Positions 56,197 to 64,000 of a stretch of 64,000 bases of DNA are shown piece by piece; within the stretch, counting starts at the first letter, position 1; each line of letters opens with the position of its first letter. Below the pieces are notes generated by a model, which was given only the letters and a program-made list of their open reading frames with translations, searched no databases and was not told the DNA's origin. The stretch is from Marinobacterium sedimentorum. Its GTDB lineage: Bacteria > Pseudomonadota > Gammaproteobacteria > Pseudomonadales > Balneatricaceae. The stretch is from contig NZ_JALDYX010000004.1 of the NCBI RefSeq assembly GCF_024267675.1, forward strand, positions 62,001-126,000. The letters are read 5' to 3'. A program made the position numbers and the translations under genes.

Positions 56197-56624
56197 CAGG
56201 GATAAATTAATGATTGTTTGCTGAATTTTCCGATATTGCTGATGATACTGATTTATTTAATGGTATGGCTGTGTGCCGCAGAGAGATCTGTCTGCTGTAG
56301 ACCCATTGCGGACGTCAGCCGACGTCTTCAGAATCTGTGCATAAGTCCTCGCTGACAACTGTGTTTTCATACAGTATATTGAGTATCGTCTAGCAAGCAT
56401 GCGCGAATCGTCGCAACAGAGTGCTCGGTTTCCACTGGTATCAGGACCTGAATTAGTACAATATCAACGCATTAGGGATTGTCGGCTGGCGGATACTGCG
56501 CACAGCCTTGCACACAAACGCGCATGCTCGTTTTCAACGGAGGAAAATGGCTGTGGTATCTCGAAATTCTATTTTGTTCAATTGCTTAGCCGCGCTTAAA
56601 CGCGGCATGCGCAGTATTATAATG
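56197..56624. other. A/T-richer gap before the cassette array
   Basis: About 430 bp without a gene. ATACTGCGCA (56493-56502) and TGCGCAGTAT (56608-56617) form a perfect 10-bp inverted repeat 105 bp apart. The right arm lies directly before the first core-type site GTTAGGT (56624-56630). This could be a degenerate attC or attI-like site. Confidence 0.4.
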
Positions 56625-56638
56625 TTAGGTCTCAAAGC

Positions 56639-57217
56639 ATGGAAAGCCAAGAAGTCATTGATGCATTTCGTAACCAGCTAGATCAGGTGACTGCTCAAGG
56701 TGTTGATCAAGTGCAGGTTTCTGCGCTAAGGAATTATCTTAACGCCTTGGAACGGGACGCCGGGGCATCCCAAGAGTATCGACGACAAGAGCACGAAGGC
56801 ATGCTTGCCCACTATTCAGCTCAAAGCCAACATAGCATTGAGATGTTAAAAGCAGTCTTGGAGGCTGGAAAAAGTGCGCTTCATGCATTGCTAATAATCA
56901 ATGGCGGCGCGGTAATCGCGCTTCTCGGTGTTCTAGGAGGTTTGGCGGGAAAAGATTCTGGTGCCAAGTTCGCCAGCATGCTTGCGCTGCCGTTACTGCT
57001 ATTCGGTGTGGGAGTTCTCGCAGGTGCTGTAGGGTTCTCATTTAGGTACTTTAGCCAGGCGTGTTACTCAGAAAGCGAGAAGGACGATGATAAATATCAA
57101 AAGCGGGGGCATGCCTTCAGGTATGCCACTATTGCATCTGTAGTTGTTGGGTTCGGTGTATTCGGTTATGCAATGTATGGTGCTTATAATGCGGTTACTT
57201 ATGGCTTCATGCCCTAA
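56639..57217 (+). CDS. Cassette 1: membrane protein of unknown function
   Basis: A 192-residue protein starting 9 bases after a cassette core site. Residues 1-75 are soluble and probably coiled (QYRRQEHEGMLAHYSAQSQHSIEML). Three membrane helices follow (LHALLIINGGAVIALLGVLGGLAG, FASMLALPLLLFGVGVLAGAVGFSF, YATIASVVVGFGVFGYAMYGAY) with a charged SESEKDDDKYQKRGH loop. The stop codon lies inside the attC site, as is common in gene cassettes. Unknown function. Confidence 0.8.
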   Translation: MESQEVIDAFRNQLDQVTAQGVDQVQVSALRNYLNALERDAGASQEYRRQEHEGMLAHYSAQSQHSIEMLKAVLEAGKSALHALLIINGGAVIALLGVLGGLAGKDSGAKFASMLALPLLLFGVGVLAGAVGFSFRYFSQACYSESEKDDDKYQKRGHAFRYATIASVVVGFGVFGYAMYGAYNAVTYGFMP

Positions 57218-57288
57218 CAAGGCCAGTCAGCGCGACGTAAAAACCTCCGCTTTGCTCCGGTTTTCCGCGCCGGCTGGCAGCGTTAACT
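57212..57288 (+). repeat. attC site 1
   Basis: 77 bp from CCCTAAC to GTTAACT (57282-57288). The two halves are inverted repeats: TAAC, a 3-base spacer and GCCAG.C.GCGCG on the left match the right side, with unpaired bases as in functional attC sites. The centre holds a second small stem (AAAACC/GGTTTT). Confidence 0.85.
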
Positions 57289-57307
57289 GTAAGCAAGGAG
57301 ACGAGAG

Positions 57308-57670
57308 TTGACAGTAAGTCATTCGGACATGGAAGACGCGCTAAAAGAGTTAGGGTGTCGCACCGTCCATAAAGTGAAGAAGGTAACGGAATACATGCTG
57401 CCAGGAACGAAAGAACCATTTTACGTGCATGTAGAGAATCGATGCCCTCAAATTGTTGTTCGTCCAGCTTTTCACGAAGTGGCGCCTGAGCTTGGGAAAA
57501 TAGAGGGAGTGCGCCCTAAAGATCCCTTCTACCATAATGCTGATATGACTAGGTTCCCGTCAAAGAAACACAAAGGCAAAACCGAATGCAATTTCGGGTG
57601 GGCATTCGAGTTCGATAACACCATGGCACTTAGGTCTTTCATTAATTTTCTAGTGTTCGTGGTGAAATAA
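57308..57670 (+). CDS. Cassette 2: hypothetical protein
   Basis: A 120-residue soluble basic protein that I do not recognise (ELGCRTVHKVKKVTEYMLPG, HVENRCPQIVVRPAFHEVAPEL, CNFGWAFEFDNTMALRSFINFLVFVV). The TTG start at 57308 has AAGGAG 7 bases upstream; an ATG at 57329 is the alternative. It is the only frame in its 442-bp cassette. Two cysteines and several histidines are present but no metal motif. Confidence 0.75.
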   Translation: MTVSHSDMEDALKELGCRTVHKVKKVTEYMLPGTKEPFYVHVENRCPQIVVRPAFHEVAPELGKIEGVRPKDPFYHNADMTRFPSKKHKGKTECNFGWAFEFDNTMALRSFINFLVFVVK

Positions 57671-57673
57671 TCT

Positions 57674-57730
57674 AGTTAACAAGTCGCATCAGTACGCGGC
57701 CGATAGGCGCCGCTGTGCTTAGCGTTATAT
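57674..57730 (+). repeat. attC site 2
   Basis: 57 bp from AGTTAAC to GTTATAT (57724-57730). The central stem AGTAC-GCGGC pairs with GCCGCTGTGCT leaving one unpaired base, and the ends TAAC/GTTA pair. This is the short, strongly folded attC type. Confidence 0.82.
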
Positions 57731-57763
57731 AAATTAAAGTGTCAATTTTTAAGGAAATGAAAT

Positions 57764-57973
57764 ATGAATGATGAAGTGATTGCACTCTTAGAGCGACTAG
57801 TATTAGTCAATGAAAATGTGCTTGATACTCTCTGTGATATTAAGTCTGAATTGGCTACTATTAATGAAGAGCTTGATTGGACTAAAGAGCATTCCCACAG
57901 TAAAGTGCACCTAGATAAGTTGGAAGACATTGAATCTAAATTGTTTGAAATAGAGTTAAACCTACCTGAGTAA
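57764..57973 (+). CDS. Cassette 3: small acidic coiled-coil protein
   Basis: A 69-residue acidic protein (net charge strongly negative) predicted to be almost all helix with heptad-like leucines: VIALLERLVLVNENVLDTLCDIKSELATINEELDW, then LDKLEDIESKLFEIELNL. AAGGAA precedes the ATG by 7 bases. GC content is markedly lower than in the core genome. It could be an antitoxin-like or adaptor protein; no toxin partner is visible in the cassette. Confidence 0.78.
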   Translation: MNDEVIALLERLVLVNENVLDTLCDIKSELATINEELDWTKEHSHSKVHLDKLEDIESKLFEIELNLPE

Positions 57974-57977
57974 ATTT

Positions 57978-58038
57978 ATATAACAAGCGCGTCAATTAGG
58001 ACGCTCGCAAGCTCGCGCCTATTACGCGGGCGTTAATG
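57978..58038 (+). repeat. attC site 3
   Basis: 61 bp from ATATAAC to GTTAATG (58032-58038). The left TAAC-AAG-CGCGT(CA)ATTAGGACGC and the inverted right arm TAAC-GCC-CGCGT-AATAGGCGC match closely, with two unpaired bases on one strand. Its ends resemble Vibrio-type repeats. Confidence 0.88.
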
Positions 58039-58150
58039 TCCCCTTTGTGTCGTCTAGCGACCATCATGGCGCTCAGAGTCTCATAGCGTTGAGCGCGATA
58101 GCCTATTTTAGGTACAACTATGCTCAACCATCAGATCACTGGGAATTGAA

Positions 58151-58411
58151 ATGACACAGGATACATCGTCGAAGTCATGGGCCGTCACAGGTAGCGTTGG
58201 CTGGCATAACAGCCAGGCATCAAGCTACTGGGATCGCATGCTGTCTATCGAAGAGGTTGCCTGTGTCCTGGGCGTCAGGATCACCGAGTTGAAGCATGCG
58301 GTGCAGCATAACCTGCCGCTAAAGGGGAAGAATCCGCCGGCCCTGAATCGTGTGACGAAAGGGAAGATGTACTTTGAAGGACGCGCTGTTAAAGCCTATA
58401 TCGATAACTGA
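58151..58411 (+). CDS. Small HTH (excisionase/AlpA-like) protein
   Basis: An 86-residue protein. Residues 30-75 look like a MerR/excisionase-type winged helix (MLSIEEVACVLGVRITELKHAVQHNLPLKGKNPPA, then KGKMYFEGRAVKAYI). Such proteins act in excision or transcription of integrated elements. It lies just right of the cassette array in the island. Identity is tentative. Confidence 0.55.
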   Translation: MTQDTSSKSWAVTGSVGWHNSQASSYWDRMLSIEEVACVLGVRITELKHAVQHNLPLKGKNPPALNRVTKGKMYFEGRAVKAYIDN

Positions 58412-58677
58412 TCAATACGACGTATTCGCACAGGGTCAAATGCCAGTCTGAAGCGTACACCGCGCTCAGCATGATGGCTAACCTGCCGTGGGCGGAGTGC
58501 CAACTTCACAGCGGCACCCTGAAGGCGCCACAGTTCAGGGTAACGTGACCTGATGCTGCCGGGCCCCTCAGTACTTTCAATTTTTAATTCGTATTTGCGC
58601 CATATCCCACTTGATCTCCGCAGGGTTTAACCGTTCGCTAGGCGTTCTTTCCGAGCCAGAAACCCGTTTCAGTATAT

Positions 58678-59571
58678 CTACGGCGCCTTTTTGGCCCCTT
58701 CAAACCGCAATGCTTCTATTTGTGAATAGTCTTCCAGTACCACGGGGTTGGCCCTGCAGAAGTTGATGTCCTCCACCTCAGGCGGAGCTGTCGGCACCTG
58801 CATGAGATGCAGCAGGTAGATAGCCGTGGCAGCGCGGGTTTTAATGCACAGCACCTCGTCGCTGAAACAGCGCTCATGTCTGATGAGGGTCTGCTGTTCC
58901 GGTGTCAGCCCAGGGTTGGGGATCAGTCTTAGTTCTACCTCCCGCTGCCAGAGCCTATCGTGCGTCGGGTCCTCCAGCCGGGGGCCAAGTATTTCGCCAC
59001 ACGCCAGAATCCTCCCGAGCAGGAAGTCGCGATAATCCCGGTTTTTCTCGCAGAAGGCACGCAGGTGCCAGCGGTAGCCACTGGAGACCAGTGAGTGCGG
59101 AGCTATGATCCGTTCTTCTCCCTTTGGGCTGGTCATGGAGGCATAGGTCAGCTCCAGCCGCTGGCCTGTCCGGCAGGCTTCGACTACCTGACGCACGATA
59201 CGTGGTTCTGCCCGGCGCTGGGGTGGGCGAATAACGCAGGTGTGGCTTTGTGACAGGGCGATGCGTTCAACAAAGCCTTCAAGGAAGCTGTGTGAATCCA
59301 GCAGGTTCAGGTATTCATCTACGGTGCCAGTCGTGAAGTGCGGGGTGAAGGTTGCTGAAGGTATATAGCCCTTCAGGTGAGCGTCGTAATCGAGGTTCTC
59401 CGGTACCATCTGCTTGTATTGATTGATATCCCGGGAGGCCTGCTGACGCTTGATGCCAAAGGTGTTGCACAGGTGATTGGTTGTCAGGCGCCCCTCCCAC
59501 AGGGCAATGATCTCGATATAGCGATAACGCAGTAATACTTCCCACTTCAGATCTTTCAGTGCCGTCAGCAT
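58678..59571 (-). CDS. WYL-domain transcriptional regulator (BrxR/CapW-like)
   Basis: A 297-residue regulator. An N-terminal winged HTH (residues 10-60; ALWEGRLTTNHLCNTFGIKRQQASRDINQYKQM) is followed by a WYL domain (RQVVEACRTGQRLELTYASMTSPKGEERIIAPHSLVSSGYRWHLRAFCEKNRDYRDFLLGRI) and a C-terminal WCX-like part. This order is that of BrxR/CapW repressors, which control phage-defence islands and are thought to sense a ligand through WYL. I start at the ATG at 59571; a TTG at 59628 lies beyond the operator. It is divergent from 59700. Confidence 0.88.
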   Translation of the reverse strand: MLTALKDLKWEVLLRYRYIEIIALWEGRLTTNHLCNTFGIKRQQASRDINQYKQMVPENLDYDAHLKGYIPSATFTPHFTTGTVDEYLNLLDSHSFLEGFVERIALSQSHTCVIRPPQRRAEPRIVRQVVEACRTGQRLELTYASMTSPKGEERIIAPHSLVSSGYRWHLRAFCEKNRDYRDFLLGRILACGEILGPRLEDPTHDRLWQREVELRLIPNPGLTPEQQTLIRHERCFSDEVLCIKTRAATAIYLLHLMQVPTAPPEVEDINFCRANPVVLEDYSQIEALRFEGAKKAP

Positions 59572-59590
59572 CCTACCTGTCCCTTTCAGG

Positions 59591-59618
59591 GTACATGTCC
59601 TGTTAATGGGACATGTAC
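59591..59618. promoter_or_regulatory. Operator: perfect 10-bp inverted repeat
   Basis: GTACATGTCC (59591-59600), spacer TGTTAATG, GGACATGTAC (59609-59618). More TACATGTA-like half-sites follow to about 59637. It sits 20 bases upstream of the WYL regulator and in the divergent promoter region of the plus-strand cluster. Autoregulation by the WYL protein is inferred. Confidence 0.8.
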
Positions 59619-59699
59619 ATGTATACAAATCTTACATGTGATCAAAATATAACCTAGTATTGGGCTCTCAACAACGGCTGATGGATAACGGAGGCGGTG

Positions 59700-59969
59700 A
59701 TGTTTTCAAAACATGCCACACAACGTATGCAGCAGCGCGGTGTTTCAGGCCTGATGGTTGATCTGCTGATCGACTATGGCGCAGTCGACTACCACCGTGG
59801 CGCACAAGTGATCTGGCTCGACAAGCGTGGCTGGCGACAGCTATGCCGGGAGCTGCCCTGTACCAGGCAAGTGCTCGACAAGGTGCGCCGCTGCTACCTG
59901 GTGATGGCGGCTGGCATCGTGGTCACCGTTGGGCACAAGACCTGCCACTTCAAGACCAAGCGTCACTGA
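59700..59969 (+). CDS. DUF4258-like small protein
   Basis: An 89-residue basic protein: FSKHATQRMQQRGVSGLMVDLLIDYGAVDYHRGAQVIWLDKRGWRQLCRELP, then VVTVGHKTCHF at the end. The HAxxRMxxRGV start and the terminal VTVGHK resemble DUF4258, a group related to RelE-like folds. Toxin activity is possible but no antitoxin gene is paired with it. GGAGG lies 5 bases before the ATG. Controlled presumably by the shared operator. Confidence 0.65.
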   Translation: MFSKHATQRMQQRGVSGLMVDLLIDYGAVDYHRGAQVIWLDKRGWRQLCRELPCTRQVLDKVRRCYLVMAAGIVVTVGHKTCHFKTKRH

Positions 59970-59993
59970 AGCTTTCAAACCGAGGCGATGACC

Positions 59994-60209
59994 ATGGCGA
60001 TGCTGCTTATATTGGTTGGTTTGGCCGTCATGATGGATCACCCCTTTTGGGGTGCGCTAATCGCGGGGCTTGGGGCGCTGGCTGCAAGTAACCCGAGCGA
60101 AGCTGACACCTGTGCGATCGGTATTGTCGGCGTGGTAGGAGGGTTGTTTCTGCTCTATGTACTGCACTCGTGCTCTAGTGCAATGCACCAGGCTGGTCTT
60201 GGCGGATAG
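59994..60209 (+). CDS. Small two-helix membrane protein
   Basis: A 71-residue protein with hydrophobic segments AMLLILVGLAVMMDHPFWGALIAGLGALAA and IGIVGVVGGLFLLYVLHSCSSA. CGAGG is 8 bases before the ATG at 59994; an ATG two codons earlier also exists. Not recognised. It lies 24 bases after the DUF4258-like gene, so co-transcription is likely. A holin-like role next to the peptidase downstream is only a possibility. Confidence 0.6.
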   Translation: MAMLLILVGLAVMMDHPFWGALIAGLGALAASNPSEADTCAIGIVGVVGGLFLLYVLHSCSSAMHQAGLGG

Positions 60210-60259
60210 TTAAACCAACTCAGCTGATCCTGAAAAACGATAAAAATGGAGGAAATTCC

Positions 60260-60925
60260 ATGGCAAATCAATGGAATTACGCAAAGCTGGAAGGGCTGGG
60301 TCGTACCCGGTTGTCGGAAAACTTTTTTATGCGGGAGTTTTTGCACTCCGAGATCGCCCAGGCCCATGGTTTAACCAACGCGCCGGAAAATCCGGAGCTG
60401 GCGATCGAAGCGGGTAAGCAGCTGTGCGAGCAAGTGCTGGAGCCAATTCAGGCGGCCTGGGGCAAGGTTCATATTCGATCCGGTTATCGATCGCCCGAGG
60501 TCAATGCCCTGGGCAACAGTGCAAAAATGAATTGCGCCAGCAACGAGAGCAATCGGGCTGCCCATATCTGGGATGCGCTGGACGCTAGCGGCCAGATGGG
60601 TGCAACCGCCTGCATTGTTATACCCGCCTGGCTGGATCAGTTCGAAAAGACGGGCGACTGGGCGTCACTGGCCTGGTGGATTCATCATCAGGTGCCCGGC
60701 TACTACGAGATGGTGTTCTTCAAGAACCTCTGCGCCTTCAATATCCGCTGGTACCAGGGCAATGACGGCAACAGGACCATCCGTTCATTTTTGCCGAACC
60801 CTGATACGGGTGACAAGTCAGCGCTGATCAGTAAGGGTCAGATTCATCCGTACTACGCTTCAATGTCTGAGCCGCAGCGCTTTGCTGCGGCCCAGGCCAT
60901 GATCGATGCACTTATTAGAGGTTGA
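60260..60925 (+). CDS. M15-like peptidase (peptidoglycan hydrolase fold)
   Basis: A 221-residue protein with the peptidase M15 pattern: FFMREFLHSEIAQAHGL, LEPIQAAWGKVHIRSGYRSPEVNALG, then NRAAHIWDALD with a histidine and aspartate at the zinc-ligand positions. These folds cleave D-Ala bonds in cell walls or occur in phage endolysins. No signal peptide is seen. GGAGG lies 7 bases before the ATG. Last gene of the plus-strand cluster next to the WYL regulator. Confidence 0.72.
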   Translation: MANQWNYAKLEGLGRTRLSENFFMREFLHSEIAQAHGLTNAPENPELAIEAGKQLCEQVLEPIQAAWGKVHIRSGYRSPEVNALGNSAKMNCASNESNRAAHIWDALDASGQMGATACIVIPAWLDQFEKTGDWASLAWWIHHQVPGYYEMVFFKNLCAFNIRWYQGNDGNRTIRSFLPNPDTGDKSALISKGQIHPYYASMSEPQRFAAAQAMIDALIRG

Positions 60926-61413
60926 GCTTCCAGTTGTAGCCATTATGCAACAGTCTCGTATCCTGCCGTGGGGGTTCCGTATTACACTGGCGGACCAATT
61001 AAACAGGTATCATCCGAAATCGCAGAATTAACGTGCTGTTCCGGATTTAATTCAAATAGTAGCCAGGGAAGGGGCGATGAGTTAGATGCTCATGCCGCTA
61101 GTGACAGAGAAAGCTTGTGCGGTGCTGCGGCGATCCAGCCTGCCGAGCATTGTTGGGTACCGGTAATATGAGACACGGCCCCGATATTTTCTGGTCAGGG
61201 AGCAAATCTCGCCTGCAGCACATTGGTCACTCTGTATAGCATGATATCCCACTCAGCTTTGCCTGGGAGGAGGCCCGTGTCAACCGGTGATTGAGCTACC
61301 TTGAATCAGGTACTGAGCACGAATCTGTTGAAGGTTTTGTGGTGATATCAGGTTGTGGTCAGCACCCCTGAGCAGAATCCAGATTCGATCTGGAAAGGAA
61401 AAGGAGTATTTCC
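60926..61413. other. Intergenic gap before the helicase gene
   Basis: About 490 bp with no convincing gene on either strand. It likely contains the helicase promoter, but I see no strong motif or repeat in it. Confidence 0.4.
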
Positions 61414-64000
61414 GTGAGTATCCAAACGAAGCTTGAGCTGGCACGGCTCGAATTGCTGGACATGGGATTGCGAGGCAATCCGTTGTTGCATGTGCCGAAA
61501 ACGACCAAGTTTTTGGATATCGTGGAAGAACGCTCCGAGGGCGTCTTTCGGATTCTCGTCGAGGATGGCAAGCCCATGGGGTTTCTGCCGTTGCCTGAGG
61601 CCTATGAGAAAGAAGGCGCCGGTGACGAAGAGCCGGCAGAACGGCTGCCGAGTCTGGACAAATATCTTGATCAGAAAGTGGGCGATTCGCGTTATGGAGA
61701 TCTTTTCCTGCAGACAAGGTTGTCGTCCGATCAATTGGATACTCGGCTTCTTAAAATCGAAAACGAAGCGCATACACTGCTGAATGAGCAGGGAATCGAT
61801 GTCTTGTATCTCGGGCTCGGCTTTCTTGAGTGGTACGAGGACCCGAATGCCTCGACACCCCGCCACGCGCCACTGGTACTTGTTCCGGTTGAGTTAGTCA
61901 GGGAGTCGGCACGTAATCGCTTCAAACTCAACTATACCGGGGCTGACCTGGGGCCGAACCTTACCCTGGCAGCTAAGCTAAAAGGGGAGTTTCGGGCCAC
62001 CCTGCCAGACTTCGATGATGAGTTCGATCTGTCCGTTTACCTGAACGCTGTCGATAAAGCGGTGCAGGCGCAGCCACGCTGGAAAGTGGATACCGATCGT
62101 ATTGGCCTTGGTCTATTTCAGTTCGGCAAATTTCAGATGTATGCAGATCTGGACCCCGCGAACTGGCCTGAGGCAGGAACGGGGCCGGATAGTGCTCTCT
62201 TAGGGCAGCTGCTTGATAAGGGCTTTCTGCGTGATGCTGACCTCCTGGAAAATATTGCCGATCACGAGCACATCAGCACCCCTGAAATACTTCACCTGAT
62301 CAAGGATGCTGATTCCAGCCAGCTTGAAGCGATTCTGGCCGTAATGGAGGGGGCGAATCTGGTCATTCAGGGGCCGCCAGGTACCGGCAAGTCCCAAACC
62401 ATCACCAACTTGATTAGCGAAGCGGTTGCGCGGGGCAAGAAAGTGCTCTTTGTTGCGCAGAAGATGGCGGCGCTGGAAGTGGTAAAAGCCAGGCTGGACG
62501 AGTGCCATCTTGGGGATGCTGTTTTAGAGCTGCATAGTCATAAAAGTAATAAGACCGCAGTGTTGGATTCTCTTCAGTCTGTATTTGGGCAGGGAAAGCC
62601 ACAGTCACCAGACCGTTCAGTTGAGTATCGGCGTCTGAGCGCTGCACGTACTCAGCTAGATGAGTATGTGCAGGCTATCAGCCAACCGATACTCAACTCC
62701 GAAATGAATTTTGTCGAGTGTCTGGGGCGTATGCTCGACGTTCAGAATGATCCACGTCTGGAAAAGCTGGCACGTATCCGTTTCGACCTGCTGCGAAACT
62801 GGGGACGTGAGGAGCTCGGAACGGCGACTCGGGCGCTTACGGCAACGCAGAATTTTCTGATTGAGTTTGGTTGTCCTGACGAGAACCCTTACAGCAGCTC
62901 ATCCCGCCGAACCCTGTCACCTTCTCAGGAGCAAGATCTACGCAAGTATGTCAAAAAGGCTCGGGAGTCTTTGGATACGCTGGTGGATGATGCTGACGAA
63001 CTCGCCAGTCAGATGCATCTACCGGAAGTGGAAACGTTCGCTGATCTTCAGGTGCTGTATCGGGCTGGCAAGCGAGCCTTAGACGCACCGCATTTAAGTG
63101 GTGTTCGTCTAACGACGCAGGATTGGCAGGTACGTCGTGACGAGATCAACGAGTTGATCGAGTGTGGTGTAGCAATGGCTGAAATTCGTTCGAATCACAG
63201 CCAGCGTTTCATTGATGCTGTGTTTGAGGCGGATCTGTTGCCCATCAGAATGGGGTTGGCTGGTCGGGCTGATAAGTGGTGGCGAAGCTTCTCGGGCGAG
63301 TATCGTCGTGCCAGGCAAGCGCTTAGTGGATATGCGCAGGGTAAGCTGGAAGGGAGTCCTGTCGACTGGCTGGGATGGGTGGATGACTTGCTGGCGCTTC
63401 AGAAGAAACAAAGACGCTTCAGTGAACTGGAGCCAACCGGGACTGCGCTTTTTGGCGCGCAGTGGCAAGGAGAGCGCTCTGACTGGACCGTACTGAAAAC
63501 CCTTAAGGAGTGGATCGTCGACCTCTATGAAGCGATCGGCAATGGAGAGCTTCCTCAGGGGCTGACTGATTTCCTCCAGGCCGAGCCGGATCTGAAGGCC
63601 TGGGAGAGTCAGATAAATGCGCTTGAACCCCGATACCAGCAAGTGGATGGCTTACTGAAGGGTTTGATCAAGTTTCTTAATTGGTCCGCTGGGCTCAGCG
63701 ATGACGATGATCTCGATGACTGGAGTGAGCGCCTTGAGCATTGGGAGGATACCGCAGCACTTTACAATGCAGTGCGATTCAATCAGCTACAGAATGATTT
63801 AAAAGAAGCAGGGTTGGGCTCTTTGGTTGGGGACATTCGCAAATGGCCGCATGCCCCCACTGTGTTGGTGCATTGGTTGGATTACAGCTATTACTCTGGC
63901 TTGGTTGATGCTGCTTACGCTGAATTACCTCAAATTGGGCAGTTCGATAGGCTTACGCACGAGCGTTTAGTCCAAGAGTTTGCTGAACTTGATAATGCGT
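61414..64000 (+). CDS. Very large SF1-type helicase/ATPase, 5' part (DUF4011-like)
   Basis: The frame opens at a GTG (61414, AAAGGAGTATTTCC upstream) and is still open at the window end, giving more than 862 residues. Residues 1-300 resemble the DUF4011-type N-terminal module (TKLELARLELLDMGLRGNPLLHV; FLEWYEDP...HAPLVLVPVELVRE). Walker A GPPGTGKSQT lies at residues 320-329, followed by KKVLFVAQKMAALEVVKARLDECHLGD, typical of UPF1-like SF1 helicases. About 500 further residues are a long helical insertion. Walker B and any C-terminal nuclease are beyond the window. Such proteins are frequent in defence islands. Confidence 0.82.
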   Translation, partial: MSIQTKLELARLELLDMGLRGNPLLHVPKTTKFLDIVEERSEGVFRILVEDGKPMGFLPLPEAYEKEGAGDEEPAERLPSLDKYLDQKVGDSRYGDLFLQTRLSSDQLDTRLLKIENEAHTLLNEQGIDVLYLGLGFLEWYEDPNASTPRHAPLVLVPVELVRESARNRFKLNYTGADLGPNLTLAAKLKGEFRATLPDFDDEFDLSVYLNAVDKAVQAQPRWKVDTDRIGLGLFQFGKFQMYADLDPANWPEAGTGPDSALLGQLLDKGFLRDADLLENIADHEHISTPEILHLIKDADSSQLEAILAVMEGANLVIQGPPGTGKSQTITNLISEAVARGKKVLFVAQKMAALEVVKARLDECHLGDAVLELHSHKSNKTAVLDSLQSVFGQGKPQSPDRSVEYRRLSAARTQLDEYVQAISQPILNSEMNFVECLGRMLDVQNDPRLEKLARIRFDLLRNWGREELGTATRALTATQNFLIEFGCPDENPYSSSSRRTLSPSQEQDLRKYVKKARESLDTLVDDADELASQMHLPEVETFADLQVLYRAGKRALDAPHLSGVRLTTQDWQVRRDEINELIECGVAMAEIRSNHSQRFIDAVFEADLLPIRMGLAGRADKWWRSFSGEYRRARQALSGYAQGKLEGSPVDWLGWVDDLLALQKKQRRFSELEPTGTALFGAQWQGERSDWTVLKTLKEWIVDLYEAIGNGELPQGLTDFLQAEPDLKAWESQINALEPRYQQVDGLLKGLIKFLNWSAGLSDDDDLDDWSERLEHWEDTAALYNAVRFNQLQNDLKEAGLGSLVGDIRKWPHAPTVLVHWLDYSYYSGLVDAAYAELPQIGQFDRLTHERLVQEFAELDNA

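Noticed and set aside
53504..58650. An integron or phage integrase gene near the tRNA or cassettes
   Set aside because: No tyrosine-recombinase frame or motif was found on either strand.
53459..64000. Second copy of the tRNA-Pro 3' end marking the right edge of the island
   Set aside because: I saw no repeat of the T-arm/acceptor sequence within the window; it may lie beyond it.

Overview
The window looks like a chromosomal segment of a GC-rich marine-type gammaproteobacterium. The block thrS-infC-rpmI-rplT-pheS-pheT-ihfA-merR-tRNA-Pro is the pseudomonad/Oceanospirillales order. The urt/ure, tct and lut systems and KDO synthesis (kdsA) fit the same group. The genus cannot be fixed from sequence alone; a Marinobacterium-like Oceanospirillales member is an inference.

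Region 1 (1-13.6 kb) is mixed. It holds a Sel1-repeat gene cut by the window edge, a DUF4139 protein, a pseudokinase/formylglycine-enzyme-like fusion and kdsA. A 4-kb accessory block follows, flanked by two near-identical PilZ genes in direct orientation. The block contains small stress-type genes (DUF3309, CsbD, a PepSY-like protein, a 24-residue membrane peptide), an IS3 remnant, a PHB-depolymerase-like esterase and a broken alternative oxidase. Next come a HugZ-like protein, a GIDE/LemA pair and DUF2788.

Region 2 (13.6-32.6 kb) is nitrogen scavenging. It holds urtABCDE-ureD, then a 6.8-kb interruption (Arg/Asp-rich lipoprotein, RpiR regulator, polar amino-acid ABC transporter, hemolysin III), then ureABCEJFG. 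Both urea blocks carry sigma-54 promoters and NtrC-like sites. The ureA leader has a terminator-like hairpin. A 31-codon reading frame that repeats the ureC start lies between ureB and ureC.

Region 3 (32.6-45.7 kb) is carbon and redox metabolism. It holds a DedA/TVP38-disulfide reductase fusion, a globin, lutABC (L-lactate oxidation) divergent from a FadR-type regulator, and a TctCBA tricarboxylate transporter next to a CitA/CitB-type two-component system. REP-like 24-mers lie in two intergenic gaps.

Region 4 (45.9-53.5 kb) is the conserved translation block ending in tRNA-Pro(GGG).

Region 5 (53.5-64 kb) is an accessory island starting at that tRNA. It holds a 742-residue protein with a C-terminal PD-(D/E)XK-like motif, a three-attC integron cassette array with no integrase in view, and an excisionase-like small protein. 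A WYL-type regulator with a perfect 10-bp inverted-repeat operator is divergent from a small gene cluster ending in an M15-like peptidase. The window ends inside a very large SF1-type helicase gene. This island is the best place to look for an undescribed, probably anti-phage, system.
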